Origin: Aureobasidium sp. EXF-3400
Taxonomy: Eukaryota > Ascomycota > Dothideomycetes > Dothideales > Saccotheciaceae
Direction: 5' to 3'
NCBI GenBank assembly: GCA_024195585.1
Contig: SWBL01000048.1
Location: 124,001 to 188,000, forward strand
DNA length: 64,000 nt
This document shows positions 23,467 to 34,284 of the stretch, piece by piece. The notes below the pieces were generated by a model. The model did not search any database and was not told where the DNA came from. It saw nothing but the letters and a program-made list of their open reading frames with translations. A program made the position numbers and the translations under genes. Every line of letters starts with the position of its first letter. Position 1 is the stretch's first letter.

Positions 23467-24410
23467 ATGCCGCCCGTCACATTCGCCGCGCCACTGGCGC
23501 TATCACAACCCTCATTGCTGCCGCGCACATTCACCCGCTCCATCAAGACGCTGAACCCGAAAATCAAACCCAGTCGCTTCAATGCTGGTTTCGACCTGCC
23601 CGTGCTGGGCTCCTCAAAGACCGCCGCCCTCGAGCGCAAGTCCTACACCCTACCGCCCCGCACCGGTGCCCTCGCCATCAAGAAGGGCATGACCGCCCTC
23701 TACGACCCCGAGACCGCAAAGCGCACCCCCTGCACAGTCCTCCAACTCGATCGCGTGCAAGTCGTTTCCCACAAGACTCGCCAAAAGCACGGCTACTGGG
23801 CCGTTCAAATCGGCGCCGGCATCAAGGAACCCAGAAACGTGACGCGGCCCGAGCGAGGGCATTTTGCTGCCAACAAGGTCGGTCTCAGCCGCCACTTGCA
23901 CGAGTTCCGCGTCAAGGATGAGGCGGGCTTGCCTGATGTTGGTTCGGTCATCGGTGCGGATTGGTTCCAGGAGGGTCAGTTTATCGATGCAAAGGCGAAT
24001 TGCAGGGGTATGGGTTTCGAGGGTGGTATGAAGAGATGGGGTTTCCGCGGTCAACCTGCCAGTCACGGTAACTCGTTGGCTCACAGAATCATGGGTAGTT
24101 CGGGTGCCTCACAGGGAAGTGGTAGCAGAGTCTTGCCCGGCAAGAAGATGCCCGGAAACATGGGTGGTCAGCAAGTCACTGTCCAGAACCTACGCGTGCT
24201 CAAGGTTGACGCTGCTAACGGAATTGTTGTTGTCAATGGTGAGTTATGTCTCTCTTTCAGATCTGTCTCCTTACTAACATGAGCACAGGATGCGTTGCTG
24301 GACCCAAGGGTGCTCTTGTCAAGATTCAAGATGCTCTGAAGAAGCCGTGGCCTGAGGCTCCCACTCCCGCAGCTGTAGATGCGGCTACTGAGCCCACGGC
24401 AACCGCCTAA
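23467..24410 (+). CDS. Mitochondrial large-subunit ribosomal protein uL3m
   Basis: Two exons, 23467-24238 and 24289-24410 (50-nt intron with a CTAAC branch-like site near 24275), 297 aa. The first ~30 residues are basic and hydroxylated, as in an import signal. The L3 fold follows: RTGALAIKKGMTALYD at the first strand, then the Gly-rich extended loop that reaches the peptidyl-transferase centre (KRWGFRGQPASHGNSLAHR, then GKKMPGNMGGQQVTVQN). The tail is Ala/Pro-rich. Yeast calls this protein Mrpl9. Its 3' end converges on the Scy1-like gene with 124 bp between stop codons. Confidence 0.94.
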
Positions 24411-24534
24411 GATATGACTTTTGCAAGATACCATTTTCATCAGCACGATTATCGAAAAGGCGAGGCGCAATGTATATTATGTAACTCTAAAAGAATCCAA
24501 GAGCTGGCATTCCGTACTTTTCTGCATACACTCA

Positions 24535-27334
24535 TCACCATGCTGACCCCCAGTCCTCTTCCTCTTCTTCCTTAGGCGCAGCCTTTACTGGCTTGCTAGG
24601 CGCTGGCTTTGCTACTGGCTTTGACTTAGTCGTCACAGACGCAGATGCACTCCTAGCCACAGTCGGCCTTGATGCCGCAGCAGCGGATACTGGTTTACTC
24701 TTTGCAAGACCTTTAGGTAGCGGGTTCTTTGTCTTCGTCTTGGCTTGTGCCTGTGCATTGAGCCACCCTTCGAAGTCGGGCTCACTGCCGTCATCAAAGG
24801 ATGCAGTCGAAGCTTTGGTAGGCGCAACGGGTGGTGTGCTGTCTGCTACCTCGCCCCAAGCGTCGGCGGCACCATCGTCATCATCGTCCATCGCGCCCCA
24901 GTCATCACCAAAGTCTTCTTGATCCACATCAGACATGGTAGGGGTTGCGTTTCGCAGGCCTGAGGATACTCTAGGCACCGTCGGTGCAGAGGGAGAGAAA
25001 GTTGGTGTGGGGCGAGTACGTCCAGCTAAGATAGACTCGGCAGCTGACGAGCTCGGGTTTGCTGGTGGAGTAGACGATGGTCGATCCGAGCTGGCTGTTG
25101 TTGCAGCACTACTATTGGGTTGGATTTCTCCGCTAGCGGTTGCAAGCTTGTTTGTGAAAGACGATATAGCCCAACCAGCCCATCCTGATCCCGATCCTGG
25201 CTGTGGGGTGCTCATGCGTGGCGCGTTTGAGCCAGCAGCTTCTGGCGGTGGCAAAACACTATCGGGCAGAGTTTGTCCATACTTGCGGATGCGCTGAAGG
25301 TAGAGATCCAAAGTTTTGTTGGCCTGGTCTCGGATGATTCTTCTTCGAGTCAGCATCCAACCCACAACGGTCTGGGTGTATCATCACTTACTTCTCCTTG
25401 TCTACGAGGGATGGACAAATTGCTGGGAGCAACTTAGTCGCACAGTCGTCTTCCGTAAACAGGTCAGCAGTTGCTGATAAGGCCAACAGTGCTGCGTTGC
25501 GTGCATGAACAAATGGATCTCTAAGAGATCTTCCAAATGCAGCAACGAGGACTTTGGTTCGTGACTGCGAGTTGATTAGATGGCGAGAGAGGTGAAGACG
25601 AAGAGAAGAGACGTACACTAGAGCCAAGGTTCTTCGCAATTTTTCCCAGACAGATGGTTGTGTTGGTTCGGATGCCTGGCTGTTCATCGTTCGCAGTCTT
25701 GGCTAGATACCTCAAAAGTTCGCCATTGATGATGCGATCTGACAGCTTAGGGACCACGACCAAGACTGCCTTTACAGTCTGTTCTCTGACAAGGGGAGCG
25801 AGATCAGTAAAGCCGGTAACCTAGCGATGGATTAGCAGAACGATCGACTCAGTGTCACATTTGTGTCCGTACCATCTGTGGGTAGACGCCGTTGTTCACA
25901 ATCTTCTGAGGGAGATGATCGATCATGAGAGGCAGATTATCGAGAAGACACACACGCAACGCGCGGTCTGGACTACTGAAAAGTCTGACAACGACAGGTG
26001 TGATGGTCGACTCGTACTCTTCGTCTGAAAGCTTCTTGCCGATACGCATGACGAGCGACAGGACCTTGGGACCTCCACCACCAAATTCAAGGGATTTGAG
26101 CAGCTCTGGTAGCACCTTGACTCTGAAGAAATCTTCCGGAAAGTCATCCGCTTCTGCAACAGCCTCGAGTTCGCTATGTTGATGTTAGCATCATTCGTGA
26201 AACTGATCGACATAAACCTACCGAAGAAACTCTTCACGCTCGGTTTCGGTCTTTAGCCCCAGATTGTCAATGCCATCAGTCAGCTGGATAAGTGGCGTAT
26301 CAAAGAATGAACCCGATTTTCTCCCTTGCTCCAAGAAGTGAGCGATGCTAAGTCTTGTCTTGGGATTTGCGTGGGCCAGGCGTTTGTATGAAGCGTGCAT
26401 GCTGACAGGAATTCCTTTAGTTTGACCGGCCTGGTCGCTGGCCGAGAAACTTCCGTTGAAGACCTCGATAATAAGGATGGCAAAATCATAAGAGTCGACA
26501 GCAGACACAGGGCTTTTCTTGATGCTGTCCCAGCCGCCTTTGGCAACCTCAGGTGGGGCATAGCGTCCCGAATCAGGTGCGAGGCTTCCATATGTCTGTG
26601 TATCACGATCAGCGCGTATGAACATACAGCAAATAGACAATACGAACGTAGATGACGGCCTCGTCTTCCTTCATAGAACTCAAGACATCCAGACCGCCGA
26701 GTTTCCATTCTCCACTGTCGGTGGTGAATATCGAAGAGGTGCGGATGCATCCATGTACCGAAGTAGCTTCCTCGTTGATGAAGGCGAGTGTTTTCTACAA
26801 AAAATAGCATCAGCAGGTGGATACAATGTGCGGTATGGGTGATTGCTTACAGCAACATTGTGTAGACCCCATTTGATGCTCTCCTCGGAGACGGCCTTTC
26901 TCTTTGTTTTCCAGCCGAGAGGAGTTATACGTTCAGTTGCAATGTAGATGTAGGTGTCTGTCTGCCTTGGTGTCCGGTAAGCACAGATCGGTCTCGAGGG
27001 GGGCTTGATGCGACTACCTCAACCGTATCCAAGACCTTTATTACGCCAGGGTGTCGAAGGGTACGGAACTTGCGTAGTGCGTTCTTTGCGAGCGGAAGAC
27101 GAGACTTGTTTGCGGTGATGTCGAAGGAAAGGATGCTGCATCGAGAGCCGTCTTCCTGTACTATTGTCAGGGACGAGTGTGTCGAGGTAGGGGTGACGTG
27201 GTGGCTGTTACCCTCTTGGTTCCATTGTGGAGAGTCCAGATAGACTGGTCGATGTCGACTCTTTCGCCAAACGAGTAGGGGAATGCGGGACCCTTGGAAA
27301 TGGCTGATGCGACAGCAGACTTGAGGAAGTCCAT
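24535..27334 (-). CDS. SCY1-like pseudokinase with HEAT repeats (Cex1/SCYL1 type)
   Basis: Nine exons: 27334-27212, 27155-27018, 26961-26851, 26794-26648, 26595-26222, 26173-25873, 25820-25617, 25564-25392 and 25342-24535; 792 aa. The start MDFLKSAVASAISKGPAFPY is characteristic of the family. The kinase-like domain lacks a usable active site: there is no HRD motif, and where the activation segment is expected it reads YGSLAPDSGRYAPPEV. HEAT repeats follow (DLAPLVREQTVKAV, GIRTNTTICLGKIAKNLG). A long Ser/Ala/Pro-rich tail has acidic patches and ends EEEEEDWGSAW. Yeast Cex1 works at the cytoplasmic side of the nuclear pore in tRNA export, and SCYL1 also in COPI traffic. All eight introns are 48-56 nt. 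The fourth intron uses a weak donor, GTTCGT. Confidence 0.9.
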
Positions 27335-28163
27335 GTCTGCTCGACTGTGCCTGAAGAATCGAAGGGTTGGTCTTGACCAGGGAGTGTTGCCTGGTCTTGC
27401 TGCCACCGTCGCTTCCCTCCCGAGCAGTCGTGCTTATCGATAAGCTCGCCTCGCCTAACCTTCCTTCTTCTGTCCATCAGCCTAACTATCACTTCTACAT
27501 CACACTCTACAAACACTTCTTTCGTCTCATCAACCACCCTAATCTCCCATCTACCCGCAATGTGATGGATAGTCACGACTCGATGATCGCCAGATTGGGC
27601 ATCGAGCCCCCGAACACAATGCCTTCATCACAGGAAGTAGGTTTCATCTTATTTCTCCTCCATTCCCTCTCAAAAAATCAAAGAATGATGATCACCATGG
27701 TAAAAGGGCATATCGCCTGAGTTATCACGATGGAACTGTTTGGAACTGTGCTTTTTCGTTGCGATCAAACACGCTTGCACCTCTTGTCACTCATGCTCGC
27801 GAAGACTCAAGCCAATACAACGCCTGCTCTCTAGTTTGGGGTTGACGGTGACGAGGACATCAACATGTTGCCGACTTTGGAGTTGTTAGGCTACCTCCTT
27901 AGCCTACAACTAACGGCGCTGGCCTACAAGTCACCATCTACTTCGACCAGCTTGGCACAGGATCTTGCTTTGTTTTGCATCCTCGAAGATCTATGGGCCA
28001 TCAGTGCAGCTTGTTTTCTCACAAGGGTGAAATGATGTTTCACAAAAATTCAAAAGACCTGACTAAATAATCTTTGACCTTTTTCACCTTTCTCTCATTT
28101 CCACTCCACTTTCACTTCACTAATCCACGTTAGTCGGCGAAGCACTTCACTCCTTCGGAAGCT
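27335..28163. promoter_or_regulatory. Divergent promoter region, Scy1-like / PHD gene
   Basis: 829 bp between divergent starts. An open frame at 27367-27720 plus probably reflects chance, as it has no domain. CT-rich stretches before 28164 resemble a fungal promoter or leader. Confidence 0.45.
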
Positions 28164-30921
28164 ATGCAACGTGCCTCACCCTCCGTCGCATCTGCCGACA
28201 TGCGTCCTCCTCCCACCAAGCTTCCGAACGTCAAAAAACACAGAACTTCTCTACACCGCGGCCAAACCCCATCCGAAAGATCGTCCACTGGTTCACGAAG
28301 CCTGAAGGACTTGTGCTTCATCTGCCGCAAGGAGTCTGTTTACGAGCACTTTTCTCTCGTCACTTGTTGCAAGTGTAAGCGAAAATATCACAGGGGTTGC
28401 AGCAGAGCGTACATACCCAGACCTTGTCCCCTCGAGTGGGTCTGCTACCTCTGCAACTCAGACTCCACCGAAAACATGCAACCAGCTGCGAAGAGACGTA
28501 AACTCGAAAGTCCTGTACCCGCTACTGTCGCTGGACCATCCAGATCGGTATCACAGAAGTTGGACCAGGAAGACAGCCTGCAAACGCGCAAATATGATCA
28601 ACTCATTGGCATGGCACTGCACGATGCTTCGGATCACTGCTTGGGCATAGAGGAAGTATACGAATGGGTCATTGACCATATTTCTGACTACGATACAGAG
28701 GACAAAGGCTGGAAAGATGGAATCTGGGTCGCTTTGGCGGAGAATAGCGACTTCGTGCACCAAGATGGTGGTCCAACCGGACTATGGACATTCCGCGATG
28801 ACGCAAGTACGAGATACACACCACGCGATCAGTCAGTGGTTGCTCAATCGAAAGCTGGCGCCTCTTCACAAGACATACAAGATAACCATGCTCGTACCAA
28901 GCAAGGGGGCGATCCGCCCAAACCCCTTGCTTCAGAGCATGGTCTTGTCAACAAAGACTCCAAACCACCGACGACACCAATTGGCCAAACCAGCACAAAA
29001 CTTCCAATTCGAGCTGGCAGCGAGATCACATCTACGGTGCCCTCTACAATTAATGACACTATTGATATGATTGATCTCACTATGGACGAAGATGAGCGAT
29101 TGCCTCCAAGAGCAGATCTGCAATTGCCCCAAAGATCGGTTGCTGAAAAAACTGTCATCAGTCTCTTGAACGAAACGCCTCAAGTCATCTCAGAAAACAA
29201 CCAGCGGTCGAGTTTCGTTAGATTCGGAGAACCCACTCCAAAACAGAAGTCTTCGACACCCTTCGTGGATCATATTCTAGAAAATGCCCCAGAAGGGTCG
29301 CTAGAAATGCTTTCGGGGACCGAGAAATGGAAGGCAGCCCAAATACACATCAACAATCTTCTCGGATCACCTCCTAGAGTGACCAGACCGACTGACAGAG
29401 CCCAAACTTCCGTTCCAAGATCTCTCAAAAGGGGTCCCGGATTAAAGTCCCTGAGCTCTCAGCCTCCAGAACTGGTCGTGGTGCCGAGCAGAGAGAATCC
29501 AGATCATGGTACAAACTTCTCCAGAGGTCCCCTTGAGCCGATTTTGCTCGACATTGATGATGCCACACACAACAAAAATTCACAACAGCTAGCACCGGTA
29601 TCTACAGAGAACGTTGAACAATCAGACACCATCAACCATGACTTGGAGCAGCAGACGCTGGCGCCGAACGATGAGGGTATGTTGATGGATCTGGATCATC
29701 CAGAAGAGTCTCTTAAGGTCAACCCTGATGTTGTTGATCCCCCAGAGTCTGCTCAGGTATCAGATGACACGATCAACCACATCCAGTCGAACTTAGCGCT
29801 ACACCCCAACAAGGCTTCCGACCAAGAGTCGCAACTCAACAAGTCACAGTCTCAGGAGCGTTTGTCGCGGGAACTGCTGCGGGAACGTCTGCCTCAAGAG
29901 TCACCAGATGGAAAAACTGTCAGGGAAGATGTCGTTGCGCAAGAACCCATCACAGAGGAGCTCATCACAGAGAAGCCCATCATAGAGAAGCCTATCACAG
30001 AGGAGTCATTCGCGGAGCCATTCGCGGAAGAACCTTTCACAGAAGAGCCCTTTGTGGAAGAGCGACTTGCAAACAAGACGCATACGAATGTTTACATGGA
30101 CTCGGCTGCCCAGACCGACTCAGCAGCGGCGCCTTCGCTAGCACTTGGAAACATAACTCACATCAGCCTCGAGCCACAAGCACCGGTGGGACTCGCCCTT
30201 GCCGGTGTTCGTAAGACCGCAGACTCTACGACACAGACCGAGCATGCACCACGGCCGCAAGCAGCACTTCCCTCACGTCCAGTCTTCTCGGAAGTTTCAA
30301 TGACCACAGTCCAAGAGGAGACGATAGATCCATCGCTGTCCGAACCCAACGACGCCTCCTTGACTCGCGAGGAAAGACTTCAAAAATTGCTCATCGAATA
30401 CATGTATCCCAAACAGAAAAGACAATCCGGCCAGCCTCAAGTTGAACTGCAAGAAGATCCCGATCCCTTCTTCAACTTCGACCATGAAGCCAAGATGAAA
30501 GAAATCCGTGCCAGACCAACACGCAAACAGATTTTCGGTAAAGTCGCACTGTCCCGTGTTGCTGGCAATGATGCTTTGACAAAGCTAAACCAGATTGTAC
30601 TTGGCAAGGACAGGCTCAAAACAATCGATCGCTACAAGGGGTACACGAAGGAATCGATGGAAGAACAAAAGAGGTTGAACTCGCAAGAGGGATATTATCA
30701 GTCATTGGAGGAGTTGTTGAACCTGCCAGACAGGGTCGTGCCGCTTATTCATGAGCAGCAGTTGGCGTTTAGGGACTATGCTCCTGCTCCGGTGAGTTAT
30801 TTGATATGAGAGTTTTGAGTTTGCAAATGTGCGTGCTAATATTTTGTGCGGATAGAATGGCTCACGCAGGGTTCCCAGAGCAAAACACATTTTCAAGCTT
30901 GGACCGAATGCGAGATGGTAA
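28164..30921 (+). CDS. PHD-finger protein with a forkhead-like domain
   Basis: Two exons, 28164-30791 and 30856-30921 (64-nt intron), 897 aa. The PHD finger is at 51-97: CFIC, CCKCKRKYHRGC and WVCYLC supply a C4HC3 set, as in histone-tail readers. Residues 144-211 resemble a divergent forkhead winged helix: YDQLIGMALHDA, then VYEWVIDHISDYDTEDKGWK, then ALAENSDFV and LWTF. The middle is disordered, with a likely SUMO-interacting motif (TIDMIDLTMDEDE, 299-311) and degenerate Glu/Pro-rich repeats coded at 29940-30062. The C-terminus is more ordered, basic and partly helical (FGKVALSRVAGNDALTKLNQ) and ends KHIFKLGPNARW from the short last exon. A nuclear chromatin or transcription role is inferred; no orthologue name is recognised. 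Confidence 0.8.
29940..30062 (+). repeat. Degenerate coding repeats rich in Glu-Pro-Ile/Phe
   Basis: Successive units of the form EEPIT, EELIT, EKPII, EKPIT, then EPFA, EEPFT and EEPFV occur inside the PHD-protein gene. The underlying DNA repeats CATCACAGAGGAG-like and AGAGAAGCC-like blocks of about 15-18 nt, so the expansion is at DNA level. Confidence 0.7.
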
Positions 30922-30999
30922 GGGATGAACGGTATCGGCAGTAGCATACGGCGTCAAAATAGCTGTAACATTTGCTGCAACACTTGCTGCAGTACTTGA

Positions 31000-31040
31000 T
31001 GAGAGACACGAGAGACATGAGGGACATGAGGGACATGACA
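31000..31040. repeat. Short GAGGGACAT-type tandem repeat
   Basis: About four imperfect units of GAGAGACA(C/T) and GAGGGACAT lie between the 3' ends of the PHD gene and the unknown minus-strand gene, which are only 175 bp apart. Confidence 0.75.
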
Positions 31041-31096
31041 CAGTCACACAAGATGACGAGGAATCCACAAACGTAGCTAATTATATCGTCTTGGGC

Positions 31097-32601
31097 TCAT
31101 AGCTCAAGCATATCTTCCAAAGTAGAAGATAAATCATCCTCAAGACTACCAGAGAACATGCTTTCATCGTTGTCATCGTGCAAACCATCGTAGAGACTGT
31201 CCAGCATATCATCATTGTCACTATCATCAACAAGCGTGGACTCCACCACTTCTGGATCTGCAAAAAGATCTTCCCAATCGCTTTCATACTGGATGTCGAA
31301 TAAGTCCTCTTCATCTACTTCGTCGTCCAACTTCGACTCCAAATAATATCCGGACTGTGAGTATACATGGTGATTATCGTCGTGCTCGAAACTCAGTATG
31401 TGATCGACGTCTTCGTCTTTTTCAGAGGTCGATGATCTTGTATCACTGGTTCGAATGGATTGGAGTTTCTTTCCAGCCGTCGGATCATGAAGACGGCGCT
31501 GCATGAGACGCCAGAGCCGGATACTGACCGCTTTTGGAATAGCTCGTGGCTCGATGCGTGAATCACCGAATGCGGTGTTAGAGTCTTGCCGAGCGATCTC
31601 TTTGAGTTTTTCTTTCAACGAAAATGACTGCGCTCGTTGTGAGATGGAATTGGAGATGGCGTGGCTGATGGTGGGCAGAAAGACCGCTCGTGAAGCCAGA
31701 GCCTGTTGAAGGCATTGTCAGTGTAAGCACGGCAAGCAGTAATGGTAGAGGCATTGGATACCTCGATATGACCGGGGCTCCACATCGCAGGACAAATGTT
31801 GTCGAGATGTTTGAACGATGATTTTTCGGCCACCTTTACACCTGATAGTGCTCTTGGAGGCAAATCTGTCAATGCTAGCCGAAGCGCCACATCGACTAAG
31901 TCAATGGTATCTGTTGTACTATTGGTCACGTCTGATGAATCAGAAACCATGTTCACTCGATCTTCCGAGAGTGTTGAACTCTCGAACAGCATGAAATCAG
32001 CATCTGATGTGGGAGACTGGGAGGGTGATTCGATATCAAATCTCAAATGGACCTGATCAAGAGTCCAATGTGGCAGACCCTCTGGAGGTTTGACATGACT
32101 GGATGGCACATTCTTACCAAGACGATGAATATGTAGTTTCTTCTTGGGTATGAGTGAGGGCGCAGAAGTCAGCGCTATAACAAGGAGACATGTATTTGGG
32201 CACTGGGAAGGTTCAACGGTCAAGGAAGGTTGAAGATTGAGCTGGGTCCATAGCTAGAGGACTGTTAGCAAGAAAAAATACTCAGGCCTGCCGATTCTAT
32301 ATCCGCAGAACAATGGGAGACTGGTACTGACTGCTGCATGCTGTAGAGCAGTAAGAAGACACTTTCTCAAAGCATCAGATCGTTGATTGGACGTAGATAT
32401 CGGGCAGGTGATGGCGAGGAGTAGTTGGACATTAGTGTTAGGAGCAAGCCAAATACGTCCAGAATCAATGTTTGTGATTGATGGAGATTCAGAGGAGCAC
32501 TGAGCCAAAGTTGAGATTGAAGCATTGCTAGTCAGGGCAAGATTGAGGCCAGTTGAGGGACACGATAAACGTAAACTGCCCAGGTGGAGGTGGGCGGACA
32601 T
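31097..32601 (-). CDS. Hypothetical protein with highly acidic C-terminus
   Basis: Three exons: 32601-32332, 32253-31762 and 31702-31097 (introns 78 and 59 nt), 455 aa. I do not recognise a family. The N-terminal ~180 residues alternate hydrophobic strands and Ser/Thr-rich segments with no membrane span (LRLSCPSTGLNLALTS, then WLAPNTNVQLLLAITC). The middle has TTDTIDLVDVALRLALTDL, followed by a basic helical region (AIPKAVSIRLWRLMQRRLHD). The last ~110 residues are extremely Asp/Glu-rich. Such a tail could bind histones or other basic partners, but that is only inference. It shares a 253-bp divergent promoter with the ACOT9-like gene. Confidence 0.72.
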
Positions 32602-32854
32602 TATTGTGACTCATGTCTCCCCTGAAAGACAAGTGTTAGGCGGTATACGGCATAATCGAAAGGTCGCCGGTGGTAGAGGTCGGGTCAAGTTGGGGAGGGT
32701 TGTGATGTAAGCGGGGAGAATCGGAGCGTGGTCAGCAAAGCAGGTACGAAGCTCGCAGCTGCCCTCGGCCAAGTTCCGCTTCCTACCTTGTGTATATGAC
32801 CAACATGCCGCTGTCAGGGAGCTGTATTGCAGCTTCCATATTTGACGCATCACA
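32602..32854. promoter_or_regulatory. Compact divergent promoter, unknown gene / ACOT9-like
   Basis: Only 253 bp separate the two start codons, so the two genes must share upstream sequence. No clear motif was recognised. Confidence 0.5.
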
Positions 32855-34284
32855 ATGGCAAAACGATTGAGCACCTACTGGCTTCGCCGGTTGCAACACC
32901 AAACCAGGCGACCATTCTCTAGCACCATACGCCCACAGACTGACGGTGTCTTTCGCGCCTTGACCGAGAACAGAATTCAAACTCCCTGGATCGATGCCCT
33001 ACGAGAGAAGGAGCGTGGCGGACATGATCCAACCAAGCCGTCGGGCAAACCAGAAACACCCAATGACCGCGACCTCTCGCCGAAGCGCATGAGCGACAGC
33101 TACCACAGCGTTGTCCTGCCCCTCGCTCGCGAACCATGGCTACTCGATACCTACGCCAACTCTAGCGGCCATATCCGTCTGGGAACGCTGTTCATGGACC
33201 TCGATGCATTGAGTACGCCTCTTCCCAAAAGCGCGTTCTCTATCTTTCGACTGACACATCTACAGGTGGTGTCATCGCATACAAGCACACAGGCGATGGA
33301 GTCACAACAGTCACAGCCGCCTGTGATCGTATCGATATCAAACACCCATTGACCGAGATCTCCGATCTGGAGTACTCCGGAAAGGTCACATATGCCACTG
33401 GTCGCTCGAGTATGGAAATCTCACTGCAAGTCGCAAAAGCACCAAAAGAGGGGGAGACTGTCAAGCCTGAGGATGTCTTGTTGACATGTCAATTCACCAT
33501 GGTCTCGCTCGATCCCGGAACCAAGAAGCCTGTCAACATCCCCGCCATCACCCCCGAGACCGAAGAGGAAAAGGCCCTTTTCGCACAAGGCGAGAAGAAC
33601 AGCGCCCACCGAAAGGACCTCAAGAACCGCTCTCTGATCAAGCAAACACCCAATGACGAAGAGTCTGATCTTATCCACGCTATGTGGCAGAAGCAACTAC
33701 AATACCATGACCCCATGGATCCCGTACGCAAGCCAGAGAACGTCTTCGAAATGGAACAGACTCGTCTGTCGACCGCTGCCATCATGCAACCGCAATATCG
33801 CAACAGACATCACTTCATGATCTTCGGTGGCTTCCTCCTCAAGCAAACCTTCGAACTCGCCTTCTGCGCCGCCGCCAGTTTCGCCCATTGCCGTCCTACC
33901 TTCGTCTCGCTCGATCCTTCAACCTTCCAAAACCCTGTCCCCGTCGGCAGCGTCCTCTATCAGACCGCCACTGTCGTCTACACAGATCCTCCAATCGTCT
34001 CGGGTCAGGCCGATGAACCCAGCTCAGACGGAGACAAGACACAAAAATACACAAGAATTCAAGTCAGAGTTGATACAAAGGTCCGCGATGTCGAGCACGG
34101 CACTGCCAAACCCACCGGCCAATTTAACTACACTTTCACAGTTGAACGCGACATCAAGGTCATGCCGAAATCATATTCCGAGTTCATGATGTACATTGAT
34201 GCACGCAGAAGAGCAATGAGGATAAGAGAGAGCGTTGAGGATGATACTATTGACTCTGGAGCAAAAGACAGAGTGACGGAATAG
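32855..34284 (+). CDS. Acyl-CoA thioesterase, ACOT9-like, mitochondrial
   Basis: Two exons, 32855-33212 and 33266-34284 (53-nt intron), 458 aa. The N-terminus (MAKRLSTYWLRRLQHQTRRP) is a strong mitochondrial targeting candidate. Two hotdog-fold halves follow, as in ACOT9-type enzymes that hydrolyse acyl-CoA to free acid and CoA. The first half holds SSGHIRLGTLFMDLDALSG across the intron, then GVIAYKHTG. The second opens with NRHHFMIFGGFLLKQTFELA, where the GGFLL and helix are family landmarks, and ends FNYTFTVERDIKVMPKSYSE. Length agrees with fungal members of about 450 aa. Substrate chain length cannot be read from sequence. Confidence 0.88.

Noticed and set aside
27367..27720. 117-codon plus-strand frame near the Scy1-like start
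   Set aside because: It starts opposite the end of the Scy1-like upstream region, has no domain, and lies in a divergent promoter.
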